A DNA stretch of 64,000 bases from JANJTY01 sp038257155 (GTDB lineage: Bacteria; Pseudomonadota; Gammaproteobacteria; Xanthomonadales; Xanthomonadaceae), in NCBI GenBank assembly GCA_038257155.1, contig JBBSJP010000021.1, positions 1 to 64,000 on the forward strand, read 5' to 3'. The first letter of the stretch is position 1. Every line of letters starts with the position of its first letter. Both the position numbers and the translations under genes were made by a program. Shown here one piece after another: positions 18,782-27,282 of the stretch. Below the pieces are notes generated by a model that worked only from the letters and a program-made list of their open reading frames with translations, ran no database searches and was not told where the DNA came from.

Positions 18782-18918
18782 AGGTGTGATGTGGGCGTGA
18801 ACTCATCCCGGTCAAGGATGAAGCATCCTGATCGGTATCGGGCATCCTACTGATTGACGTGCCGGTAACCGGCGCGGTCCTGTAGGGAACCAATCCGCGG
18901 TTTTCGCCATCCTCACCC

Positions 18919-18963
18919 CAGCTGGCTGACCCGCCCCGAAAGACTTCCAAGGCGGGCCAGCTG
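18919..18963 (-). terminator. Stem-loop after the large pilin gene
   Basis: A 13-pair stem in two blocks (CAGCTGG/CCAGCTG and CCCGCC/GGCGGG, with a four-base bulge and 15-base loop) lies six bases beyond the stop at 18969. No U-tract follows, so it could be a terminator of weak type or an RNA-stabilising 3' structure. Confidence 0.4.
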
Positions 18964-18968
18964 ACGCA

Positions 18969-21233
18969 TCAGGGCGAGCAGGGATCGTTGGTAATGGCGC
19001 CGTTGCAACGCTGACTATCGTTGTTGCCGCTGGAGAAACTGCAGGTCGTGGCGCGGGTTGCCGCTTCTTCGGCAAAGGTCATGGTCAGGCTCGCCGCATC
19101 GGCGACCGAGGTAAAGCTGACCCCGGTAGCTTCGGTCGCAAAACCGTTGTTGGTCGGGGCTCCCACCGTGCCACCAGTAACCGATTGCAGTGCGAAGTTG
19201 CGGCAAACCGGGAAATTGTTGTTGCAGGACACGCTGGCGGGGCTGCCGGCGCCGGAATTGGTACAGGTCAGCGAGTATTGAGCGGAATCGAGGAAATTGT
19301 AGTTCCGCACCGAAAGCGCGATCGCACCACCGATGTTGGTCGTCGAACAGGAGTACGGATTCGGTCGCGATCCACCCGAAGTCGCGTGGTTACAGATGTT
19401 TCCTGAAACCGCGGGATCAAACAGAATGGCCGGCAGGCGGTTTGCCGAAATGGACAGTGGATAGCCTGCGATCGTGATTCCGAAGGTGCCTGCCGTTCCA
19501 CCGGGGCCGGGCCCACTGCTGCCGGTGATCAGGAACGGCTGCGCATCCCCCAGGACTACTTCATCGTTGATTTCGTTCAGGATCAATGCCACGCCCGCGT
19601 TGGAGTTCATGATCGACGCAGCGCCCTGCTGAGTGGTTCCAGCAGTTGCGGCGACAGACGCCACGCGGCCACGCACCGGATCAGTCGAGGTAAGGCTCTG
19701 GCGGAAGTCATTGTTGGTGACGACGATCTGGTTGCCAACGGCTGGCGTCCAGTTGCTCAGCTCAGTCAGGTTGATCGAAGTAAAGGGAACGCGACGCAGC
19801 ACGCAACCTTCCAGTGCCGAGCCCTGGCAATTGGTAAGCGTCTTGGCATTGTTGATCGAGGTGATCGCATCAGCTTCGAGGAAGTCGATGTACAGCCCGC
19901 GGCTGTGCAGCCACTTGAAGTCGCCACTTGCCTCGAGCTGAATCTGCAGCGGTTCGTTGATGTTGTACTGGATCTCGTAGCCGTCAACTGTCAAATCGGC
20001 GGGCAGGGTGTTGTAGCCCGTCCCGCTGACCATGCGGTCACCCAGGTAGCGCAGCACGAAGCTCTCATAATTGCCCGAGGCCGTCGTGCTGGGTGGCGGC
20101 AAATCACCATCATCGGCCGTTGCCAGCAGGTTGAAGTAGTCGTTGCTCATGTCAGCCGCGGTATGCACGATGCCGTCCACCCGGATCATGCGACAGGCTT
20201 CGGTGTAGGTACCCGTGTGATTGTGCGATGCACGACGCGGGGAGAACTTCGGGCCAGAGAAACCGCTGTCGTGGTGATCGCGGCAGCAGGCTGTGCAGTG
20301 CGAACTCTGCGGAGGCGCATTCCCACCGCCCGGGTTGTGCACGGCCGGCGGCGCAACGGTGGTCAATTCCGGCGCAACATAATGAGTTCCATTCCAGAAC
20401 GTGGGACGGTAGCCGTTACCGGTACCGGTCGTCTTGTCACAGGTGCAACCAACCACGATGGTCTCGACCCGCGCCTGGACCTGCGCCAGGTCGGAGCTGA
20501 TGCCCTGATAGGTGAGCACCTCGAAGCGGGTCTCGATCACGGCCTGGTTGTTGCCTTGACCGGCAACCTCCGGGCGCGGATTCGTGGCGGCGGTGTCGGT
20601 TCCGTCGCCAATCGCGATGGGAATGACGCCAGGAATATTCTCGGGATTGTTGATCAGCACGCGTGGCGACCGCGCCCCGACGCGGGTAACCGAGGTGGCG
20701 GGCAGGCCGCTGCCCGGGCTGACTGAGCTCAGGCTGTCGGTAACCCGTACGGTGCGGTTTCCGCCCTGCGCATCGGCCCAGGAAACGGCAACTTCAATAC
20801 GCTTGAACTCCACGCCAGACGCCCATTGCGGCGCTGCACCTGCAGCACCCATTGCCGGCAGGCTGCCATTGGCTGTGCTGGCAACCGCTACGAAGGCATC
20901 GGAAACCCGATCATAGGCGTAGCGCTGCACGGTGGTTCGACGGGTGTAGTCGACACCGCTGATCGTGCCACCCAGATCGGCCGTGGTTTCGGTGGTACCA
21001 GTGAGTCCATGGTAGTTGTCGCCAAAGGAGCGCATGCGCTCCAGGCGATCTTCTGCCAGCGACAGCGCACCGGCGCGGGCCTTGGCTTCCGCCGACGACC
21101 GCACCAGGCTGGCCTGCAGCGCACCCAGCGCCAGCAGGCCGACGGAAAGCACGACGACAGCGATCAGCACTTCGATCAGGCTGAAGCCTGCGCGACGGCG
21201 GTTGAAGAGAACGGGTGATGTGATGTGTGCCAT
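18969..21233 (-). CDS. Very large PilV-like minor pilin (prepilin-type leader)
   Basis: The 754-residue product has a class III prepilin leader: cleavage is expected after Gly16, in GFSLIEVLIAVVVLSVGLLA, with Glu at mature position 5. The first 180 residues resemble PilV. PilV is usually 150-200 residues, so about 550 residues are additional. The extra part is Thr/Asn/Gly-rich, has many cysteines, and contains a His/Cys cluster HCTACCRDHHD at residues 312-322. The region after residue 560 resembles a beta-rich surface domain. It is last in the fimT-pilW-pilX order and may be a tip pilin. I do not recognise the C-terminal domains. Confidence 0.8.
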   Translation of the reverse strand: MAHITSPVLFNRRRAGFSLIEVLIAVVVLSVGLLALGALQASLVRSSAEAKARAGALSLAEDRLERMRSFGDNYHGLTGTTETTADLGGTISGVDYTRRTTVQRYAYDRVSDAFVAVASTANGSLPAMGAAGAAPQWASGVEFKRIEVAVSWADAQGGNRTVRVTDSLSSVSPGSGLPATSVTRVGARSPRVLINNPENIPGVIPIAIGDGTDTAATNPRPEVAGQGNNQAVIETRFEVLTYQGISSDLAQVQARVETIVVGCTCDKTTGTGNGYRPTFWNGTHYVAPELTTVAPPAVHNPGGGNAPPQSSHCTACCRDHHDSGFSGPKFSPRRASHNHTGTYTEACRMIRVDGIVHTAADMSNDYFNLLATADDGDLPPPSTTASGNYESFVLRYLGDRMVSGTGYNTLPADLTVDGYEIQYNINEPLQIQLEASGDFKWLHSRGLYIDFLEADAITSINNAKTLTNCQGSALEGCVLRRVPFTSINLTELSNWTPAVGNQIVVTNNDFRQSLTSTDPVRGRVASVAATAGTTQQGAASIMNSNAGVALILNEINDEVVLGDAQPFLITGSSGPGPGGTAGTFGITIAGYPLSISANRLPAILFDPAVSGNICNHATSGGSRPNPYSCSTTNIGGAIALSVRNYNFLDSAQYSLTCTNSGAGSPASVSCNNNFPVCRNFALQSVTGGTVGAPTNNGFATEATGVSFTSVADAASLTMTFAEEAATRATTCSFSSGNNDSQRCNGAITNDPCSP

Positions 21234-21246
21234 GGCTCAAATCTCC

Positions 21247-22866
21247 TCAGAAGCCGCTGCGAGCGTCGAGCCAGCTGCCCGGCACGCGACCAAAACGGGT
21301 GAATGCGGGCGACGAGTTGATCGCGTTGGCGATCTCTGCCGAAAACACGATGCTGGGGGTACCACCCATGTCGACCGTACCTTCCACGATGGCCATACCA
21401 TAGATCTGTGGACTACCAGTCGCCTTGAGTTCGGCGGTGCTGTCGGAAGAACGCAGGTAGAGCATGCCGAAAATGATGCCGTTGGCGTTGAGCTGCAGGT
21501 CGCCTTCAATCACCAGCACCACCGGCGCTTCAGGCGACCCGACCTGCCCACTGATTGAGCAGCCGCCTGTGTTGTTCCAGAACAGGCCGGTACTGCTGGC
21601 GCTCAAGCCAGTGCAATCCGGGATCTTCTCGGCACCCAGATCGTGCAATGCAATCTTGGCGCAGTCTCCACCGTACTCGGCAGGCCCTGTGCAGGTTGTG
21701 CTGACATTGGTCGCGCCTTCGGCAACGACGTCCGCATTGAAGATTACCTCGAACAGCGAGTCATCCAGCGGATCAGCCGGGTCATCCCAGGGCTCACGGG
21801 GGAAATAGGTGATGTCCGGCAATTCGCCTTCGCCACCATCGACATCGAGGATATCGATGCTTTCCCTGGTTTCGCTGCCCGAATGACCCGACAAACCGCC
21901 CGCACCCAGCCCCGGGCAGCCGCAGTCGTTGTTGAACGGGCAGTGGGTCAGCAGGTCGGTAATCGGCCGGCCCTCCAGAAACTCACCAACATGGCAGGTG
22001 ATGACGCTACCAATGCCGCCACCACCGACCGCGGGGCACAGCGGATCGACAGCGCCACTCGTCCCCGACTCGATATCGACGGGACAGGGCGACCAGATCG
22101 AAGCGGGAACACCCCAGCCGCCCGCATTGGGATTCGCAACCAGCTGCGCATTGCCAAGGCCCATCACCGTGCCGGACGCCACCAGGGGCACCGTGGCGGC
22201 CCCGCCGATCATGCGATAGGTGGCCAGGGTTTCCTTGACCTCGGCGGCCGCGGACTCACCGACGATCGCCGCGTTCGATACCAGGGTGACCGCGATGCGA
22301 TTGTCTTCGTCTGCCGGTTCCAGGGCGCAGACCGGGTTGGCCGGGTCGCTCATGTCCATGCGGCACATGGTGGCGGAAACGTTGACCGTCATCGGCGTGG
22401 TCGCGTTGCCCAGTGACACCGCCGTCAACTGGGCGCCAGCCGGCATGATGGCCGCATAGTCAACATTGGTGCTGCCATTGAACTGATAGCGATACATGGC
22501 GGCACGACGGGTGGCATCACGTTCTGCTTCACAGGGGTCTACCTGTCCGGTAGGCCCTGCAGTGGAGCACGGCACCCAGCGGAGCGAGGCGGCGACCAGC
22601 CAGCCGCCAGCATCTTCGTCCTCGTTGATGCGCGCGAGATTCGCCTTGAAAAACTCACCGGCAAGGTTCAGCCCCGCCTCGGCCGAGGCCTCTGCCAGCT
22701 TGGCACGGTTCTCGTTGGTGGTAGTGCGCTGGTCGAAAACGCCGACCGAAGTCGCAAACAGCACCACGATGGACAGGATGCCCAGCAGCAGCAGGGCCAT
22801 GATCAGCGTGGTCAAACCGCGCTGTGCCCGCACTGGAGAGAATCGGCGATACCGTGTGGATTTCAT
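21247..22866 (-). CDS. Large PilX-like minor pilin
   Basis: I prefer the ATG at 22866 (539 residues); the frame is open upstream to 22938 but that part overlaps pilW. The N-terminus has a short basic leader, then RGLTTLIMALLLLGILSIVV, the PilX type of pilin helix. Like many PilX proteins it lacks the Glu at mature position 5. The usual length is about 170-200 residues, so this one carries an additional 300 or more, with paired cysteines (CPFNNDCGCPG, CSISG) and a C-terminal beta-rich repeat resembling polymer-forming strands. It lies between pilW and the large PilV-like gene. Confidence 0.75.
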   Translation of the reverse strand: MKSTRYRRFSPVRAQRGLTTLIMALLLLGILSIVVLFATSVGVFDQRTTTNENRAKLAEASAEAGLNLAGEFFKANLARINEDEDAGGWLVAASLRWVPCSTAGPTGQVDPCEAERDATRRAAMYRYQFNGSTNVDYAAIMPAGAQLTAVSLGNATTPMTVNVSATMCRMDMSDPANPVCALEPADEDNRIAVTLVSNAAIVGESAAAEVKETLATYRMIGGAATVPLVASGTVMGLGNAQLVANPNAGGWGVPASIWSPCPVDIESGTSGAVDPLCPAVGGGGIGSVITCHVGEFLEGRPITDLLTHCPFNNDCGCPGLGAGGLSGHSGSETRESIDILDVDGGEGELPDITYFPREPWDDPADPLDDSLFEVIFNADVVAEGATNVSTTCTGPAEYGGDCAKIALHDLGAEKIPDCTGLSASSTGLFWNNTGGCSISGQVGSPEAPVVLVIEGDLQLNANGIIFGMLYLRSSDSTAELKATGSPQIYGMAIVEGTVDMGGTPSIVFSAEIANAINSSPAFTRFGRVPGSWLDARSGF

Positions 22867-22913
22867 GGCGTGGGTCTCGCAAGAAACTGAAAGGGTGTGT
22901 AGCGGGAAATGAC

Positions 22914-23651
22914 TCATGAGCCAGGCAACTGCGAACATTCGTCATCGTCCCCGCGGATGCAGTCGGCGCGCACCCGTACGCTGGCCTGCGCGGTTCGCAC
23001 GAAATCGGCGGCGTCCCGGCCTACGCGCGGAACGCCGGTGATATCGACCAGGATGCGACGGACTACGGCTGTGCCTGCGGGCGCGGCTCCGGCACACGTG
23101 TGATTGGCGGCATTGTCGGCCCAGCAGAAACGCAGCGTGGTGACATCGGTGACAACAGGATCCGAAAGGTCCAGCCAACCGCCGTCCGCGCCGCAGGTTG
23201 GATCGGTGGCGCCACCAGGGTGGTACTGAATCCGCCCAACACCGTTGGCGACGAAACGGCGCAGGCCCTTGGTTTCGCCGTCGTCAAGCTGATTGGCTGT
23301 GCCGCCTTCCGCATCGTAGGCGAAGATGACGCACTGCTGGTCGCCACTGATGAATACCTGGTCGAGCGGTGATTCCAGCGTGGTGCCGCGCCCGACCCGC
23401 CCGATGGCGTCCTCGTTGTAGCCTGCGCGACGCAGCTCGCGGGTTACCAGGCCCATCACGGTGCGAAGTTCCTGTTGAAGGCGCGTGGCGCGCACGTTCT
23501 CCGAGTTGCTTTGCATCGATGCCAGGGTAAAGGAGAGCACAGCGCCGACCACGATCAGGCCGGCAACCATGGCGACCATCATTTCGACCAGGCTGAAACC
23601 TGCTGAACTGCGGTGAGAAGCGAAGCTGAAAGGACGTTTCATGGTCAGCAT
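22914..23651 (-). CDS. pilW: PilW-like minor pilin
   Basis: The 245-residue product carries a prepilin leader cleaved after Gly18, in GFSLVEMMVAMVAGLIVVG, with Glu at mature position 5. The PilW signature LQQELRTVMGLVTRELRRAGY follows. Four cysteines in the C-terminal half could form two disulfides. Its start overlaps the end of the FimT-like gene by seven bases, indicating translational coupling. PilW helps prime pilus assembly and sits at or near the tip. Confidence 0.85.
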   Translation of the reverse strand: MLTMKRPFSFASHRSSAGFSLVEMMVAMVAGLIVVGAVLSFTLASMQSNSENVRATRLQQELRTVMGLVTRELRRAGYNEDAIGRVGRGTTLESPLDQVFISGDQQCVIFAYDAEGGTANQLDDGETKGLRRFVANGVGRIQYHPGGATDPTCGADGGWLDLSDPVVTDVTTLRFCWADNAANHTCAGAAPAGTAVVRRILVDITGVPRVGRDAADFVRTAQASVRVRADCIRGDDDECSQLPGS

Positions 23652-24109
23652 GCTCCGTAGCCTGGTACCGCGTATCCCGATGGCGAACAGATCGAACCAC
23701 GGCCCAGCACATTCACGTTGAAGCGAAGCTGGTAGCTGCCGGCCTGCAGGGTGACTGAGCCAGCCGAGTTCAGGTCTGCCAAAGTGCCGCGTTTCGGATC
23801 GATCTCGACCACGCCCGCATTACCCATGCTCGGGGCAACGGCGACGGTCACCCCTGTCGGCAGGCGCGCCGCGATGGTGTTGAAATCGATTTCGAGTGTC
23901 TGGTTGTTCTTGATTGCGTCGTTACGACGCTCGGCCAGCAGGGCCATGTATTCCTCGGCACCGCCCTGCAGCGACTGGCGCTGACGGAGGTCGAGGAAGG
24001 CCGGCGCCGCCATGCTCATGCCGATGGCGAACACCACCAGGGCCACCATCAGTTCAACCAGACTGAAGCCGCGGGCTGACCGGGTGCCTGTGCTTGTTAT
24101 GGATTTCAT
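23645..24109 (-). CDS. FimT/GspH-like minor pilin
   Basis: A 154-residue pseudopilin. The leader is cleaved after Gly14 in GFSLVELMVALVVFAIGMSM, with Glu at mature position 5. The GspH/FimT region is recognisable in LLAERRNDAIKNNQTLEIDF. FimT/FimU proteins link minor pilin complexes to the major pilus, and FimT of some naturally competent bacteria binds DNA. It is the first gene of the minor pilin operon and diverges from the PilE-like gene across 163 bases. Confidence 0.85.
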   Translation of the reverse strand: MKSITSTGTRSARGFSLVELMVALVVFAIGMSMAAPAFLDLRQRQSLQGGAEEYMALLAERRNDAIKNNQTLEIDFNTIAARLPTGVTVAVAPSMGNAGVVEIDPKRGTLADLNSAGSVTLQAGSYQLRFNVNVLGRGSICSPSGYAVPGYGAC

Positions 24110-24272
24110 GCGCGACTCCGTCGCAGACGACTGGTGATGCTAGGATCCTAACGTGTTGCAGGCGTCGGCCATACCACCTGACGACGGGCGGCACATGCAT
24201 TGGGATGGACGGCACTTTTTGCCCTACAGCGGCATATAGCATCTGTATTCAGTACTTTTCAGGAGATCTGCA

Positions 24273-24662
24273 ATGCATCGTCTACGGGGATTTACACTGA
24301 TCGAATTGATGGTGGTTGTGGCAGCCGTTGCCATTCTGGCGGCAATTGCCTACCCCAACTTCCTCGAACAGACGCGCAAGAGCCGGCGCGCCGACGCCAC
24401 TTCGGGCCTTCAGGAAATCGCCTTGCGCCAGGAGCGCTGGCGGTCGAACAATCCGGCCTACGGCACGGCGGCCGAGATCGGTGGCATACCCACCTCGCCT
24501 TATTACACCTTTCGTGTGACCAACAATACGGCGACCACGTATACGGCCACGGCCACGCGAGCCGGCAATCAGACCGGGGACGCAACGTGTGGAGACTTCA
24601 CCTATACCTTCAATGCCGGCACGGTAACGCGCACTGCAGCCAATCCAAGCTGCTGGAACTAG
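24273..24662 (+). CDS. pilE: PilE-like type IV pilin
   Basis: A 129-residue pilin with a very short leader cleaved after Gly6, in GFTLIELMVVVAAVAILAAI. Glu is at mature position 5. The protein ends in TAANPSCWN, with a cysteine earlier in ATCGDF, so a single C-terminal disulfide loop is likely, as in PilE. AGGAGA lies six bases before the ATG. In Pseudomonas and xanthomonads pilE ends the minor pilin operon; here it is on the opposite strand, diverging from fimT. Confidence 0.87.
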   Translation: MHRLRGFTLIELMVVVAAVAILAAIAYPNFLEQTRKSRRADATSGLQEIALRQERWRSNNPAYGTAAEIGGIPTSPYYTFRVTNNTATTYTATATRAGNQTGDATCGDFTYTFNAGTVTRTAANPSCWN

Positions 24663-25015
24663 TCGCGACCCTGAAGCTGTGAGCGAGTAGCTGGGACGAT
24701 ACGGCAGCATTGGTTTTGCCCCTGTGTGGCTTGAGGCAAGCTACTCAGACTTCCAGGGCTTCCAGAATGGCCATGTCGGCTCCGCCGCGGCGCGGCTTGA
24801 GCCGACCTACCCAAGCTCGCCAGATGGACATCACGGCTGCGCCGCTGGACTGATCTGGCTGACCTGCGCAGATCATGCGGCCGGTGTAGGTCGGATCAAG
24901 CGCCGCCGTTCGGCCCGGATAGGCGACCATGAATGGCGGCGCGGATCCGACATGCGAGCTCTTCCAGGCACGCGGTTGCAGGCTTGAGGCAAGTTGCGTT
25001 GCGGGTCTGGGCTGA
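24663..25015. repeat. Intergenic region with a REP-like palindrome
   Basis: This gap between convergent pilE and ppnN holds no gene I can support. A long imperfect palindrome spans 24885-24952: GTCGGATC at 24890-24897 pairs with GATCCGAC at 24944-24951, and the adjoining GCGCCGCC pairs with GGCGGCGC. Small open frames on both strands cross it and have no recognisable product. Confidence 0.6.
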
Positions 25016-26398
25016 CTAGGCAACCACCTGATAACAAGGCTTGTACTCGCCGCTCATCTTCATCCTGCGCTGAGCCACGAAGGCCTTCAGCAGTTCATCA
25101 AGTGCGGCCATTATTTCGCTGTCACCGTCGATCTTGAACGGACCATGCGCCTCGATTCGGCGCATGCCGTCTTCTTTCACGTTGCCCGCCACAATGCCCG
25201 AGAACGCGCGCCGCAGCGCAGCCGCCAATGCATGCGCCGGCTGATTGCGTTGCAGGTTGAGACTGGCCATGTTCTCGTGGCTGGGAGTGAAGGGAAGCTG
25301 CAGGTCGCGCTGAATCTTCAGGCCCCAATTGAAGAAGAACGCGTCCTTGCTGTCGAGGCGATGCTCGCGCACGCGCTCGATGCCGCGAACCATGTGGCGC
25401 GCAACCTTCGAAGGATCGTTGACGATGATCTCGTAGTGTTGGGCTACGTCATCGCCCAGCGCGAGGCGCAGGAAGCGGTCGATCTGCTCGAAATAGGCAG
25501 CCGAGTCACGCGGCCCGGTGAAGATCAGCGGGAACGGCATGCTGGCATTGTCCGGATGCAGCAGGATGCCAAGCATGTAGAGGATTTCTTCCGCCGTACC
25601 CACGCCGCCAGGAAACACGATGATGCCGTGGCCAGTGCGAACAAAGGCTTCGAGACGCTTCTCGATGTCCGGCATGATCACCAGGTGGTTGACGATCGGA
25701 TTGGGCGACTCGGCCGCGATGATGCCCGGCTCGGTGATGCCGATATAGCGGTTCTCGAAGCGGCGCTGCTTGGCATGCGCGATGGTCGCGCCCTTCATCG
25801 GCCCCTTCATCGCGCCCGGACCACAGCCGGTACAGATATCCAAACCGCGCAGGCCCAACTCGTAGCCAACCGTCTTGGTGTATTCGTATTCCGGACGGGA
25901 AATCGAGTGGCCGCCCCAGCAGACCACCAGGTTCGGCTCGACGTGCGGCCAGAGCACCCGCGCATTGCGCAGGATCTCGAACACCGCATTGGTCATGCCT
26001 GACGACTCGCTGAGGTTGAACAGCCCGGTGTCTTCCACCTCGGTGCAGATGTAGGCGATATCGCGCACCACGGCGAACAGCAATTGCGCTACGCCAGCGA
26101 TGATCTGGCCATCGACAAAGGCTTCGGCCGGGGCGTTGATCAGCTCCAGCTTGATGCCACGATCCTGTTGCAGCACCTGCACGTCGTAATCCGGAAAGCG
26201 CTCCTGCGCGGCGCGCGGGTCATCCGAAGCGCTGCCCGAGGTCAGCACCGCAAGGGTGCAGCGTCGCAGCAGCTCATGCATGCCGCCGATGGTGGCATCG
26301 CGCAGCCGGCTCACCTCGTCGCGGGAAAGCACATCCAGTCCGCCGCGGGGCGCGATGCGGGCATTGACGGTGGCGGGACGACTTGCGGTCTGGTTCAT
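25016..26398 (-). CDS. ppnN: Nucleotide 5'-monophosphate nucleosidase PpnN
   Basis: A 460-residue protein of the YgdH/PpnN type, matching the E. coli length of about 454. The central LOG-like Rossmann domain has CTGCGPGAMKGPMKG and the catalytic motif PGGVGTAEE. N- and C-terminal PpnN-specific domains flank it. In E. coli the enzyme hydrolyses purine nucleoside monophosphates to base and ribose 5-phosphate and is activated by (p)ppGpp. The C-terminal region ends MKMSGEYKPCYQVV. Confidence 0.92.
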   Translation of the reverse strand: MNQTASRPATVNARIAPRGGLDVLSRDEVSRLRDATIGGMHELLRRCTLAVLTSGSASDDPRAAQERFPDYDVQVLQQDRGIKLELINAPAEAFVDGQIIAGVAQLLFAVVRDIAYICTEVEDTGLFNLSESSGMTNAVFEILRNARVLWPHVEPNLVVCWGGHSISRPEYEYTKTVGYELGLRGLDICTGCGPGAMKGPMKGATIAHAKQRRFENRYIGITEPGIIAAESPNPIVNHLVIMPDIEKRLEAFVRTGHGIIVFPGGVGTAEEILYMLGILLHPDNASMPFPLIFTGPRDSAAYFEQIDRFLRLALGDDVAQHYEIIVNDPSKVARHMVRGIERVREHRLDSKDAFFFNWGLKIQRDLQLPFTPSHENMASLNLQRNQPAHALAAALRRAFSGIVAGNVKEDGMRRIEAHGPFKIDGDSEIMAALDELLKAFVAQRRMKMSGEYKPCYQVVA

Positions 26399-26793
26399 GC
26401 GGCATTGGCTGTCTGAAGGGTTGGGGAAAATAGCACGGACCGGTGGTGGTCGGGCACCGGGGCGCGGGCCCGAGCGAGTGAGACGTCATCGAAAAGCGGC
26501 TCAAACCGCGAAATGAGAGCCCCGGCGATGTTGCTGTCGGTGAGGATGCCAAGGCCGATAAGCAGCGGCCCTCATCCGGCAATCGCGGGGCTTCCTCTCC
26601 CGCTAGCGGGTAAGCGGCGCGCTTGCGCCGCCGACATCGGCTGCGCAAGCGGAGGGAGTCAACCTATCCATTCCCTCTTTGGGGCGTGAATACTGACCAT
26701 TAGTCTTTGAGTGAGCGCTTCGCTCGCACCCTCATCCGGCGCTGCGCGCCACCTTCTCCCAGTGGGAGAAGGGTCCAGGTCGCAGGCCTTGAA
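26399..26793. repeat. Intergenic region with several hairpins
   Basis: No gene is seen. The region contains GCGGCGC/GCGCCGC at 26614-26620/26625-26631 and CCTTCTCCC/GGGAGAAGG at 26752-26760/26764-26772. The second resembles the paired CCCTCTCCC elements at 17665 and 17800, so at least three copies of that family are present in the window. It separates ppnN from the end of the chp operon. Confidence 0.6.
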
Positions 26794-27273
26794 TCAGGCA
26801 GCTTCCTGACTGTGCAGCACTTCGGCAACCATGGCTTCGATGCCGGCCAGATCAGGAATCATTGCCGGGTCATCGCGCAGCAGCACGTTCCTCAATACGC
26901 CAGGGCGAAGTTCGCCGTCCTCGCTGTCCAGCAACAGATCGGGAGATACCGTGGTGAGGCGTGGGAAGCCCTGCGTCAGCAGACAGGTGAATGGCACCTT
27001 CGGAACGCCTCCCAGACCCTTCAGAACGGCCACCTTGGCGCCCAGTTCGCCCTCGGTGTTGGCGAGGCCGGCAAGCCGCGCAAACGAAATCAGCGGCAGC
27101 CGCCAACCACGCCAACGCAGGCGTCCAAGAATCCATGCGGGTGCACCGGGGATCGGCTCCGGTTCGGCGTAGGTGATTACCTCGGCCACGGTGGCGTTGG
27201 GCAGCAGAAGTCTGCCATTTGCGACGGTCATTACCACGCCGCGGATATCGGCCTGTGTCTGGGGCTGGGCCAC
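26794..27273 (-). CDS. chpC: ChpC, CheW-like adaptor of the Pil-Chp system
   Basis: The product is a 159-residue single CheW-like domain (VVMTVANGRLLLPNATVAEVI, RWRGWRLPLISFARL). The GTG start has GGAA five bases upstream. Last in the operon after chpB, the position of chpC in Pseudomonas aeruginosa. CheW-like adaptors couple receptors to the kinase; ChpC is thought to link an additional receptor to ChpA. Sequence alone fits any CheW-like protein; the name rests mainly on gene order. Confidence 0.82.
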   Translation of the reverse strand: MAQPQTQADIRGVVMTVANGRLLLPNATVAEVITYAEPEPIPGAPAWILGRLRWRGWRLPLISFARLAGLANTEGELGAKVAVLKGLGGVPKVPFTCLLTQGFPRLTTVSPDLLLDSEDGELRPGVLRNVLLRDDPAMIPDLAGIEAMVAEVLHSQEAA

Positions 27274-27282
27274 GTTGATTCC

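Noticed and set aside
24205..24225. A possible sigma-54 promoter (GGCAC..GC) before the PilE-like gene
   Set aside because: GG and GC elements are 10 bases apart, two short of the required spacing.
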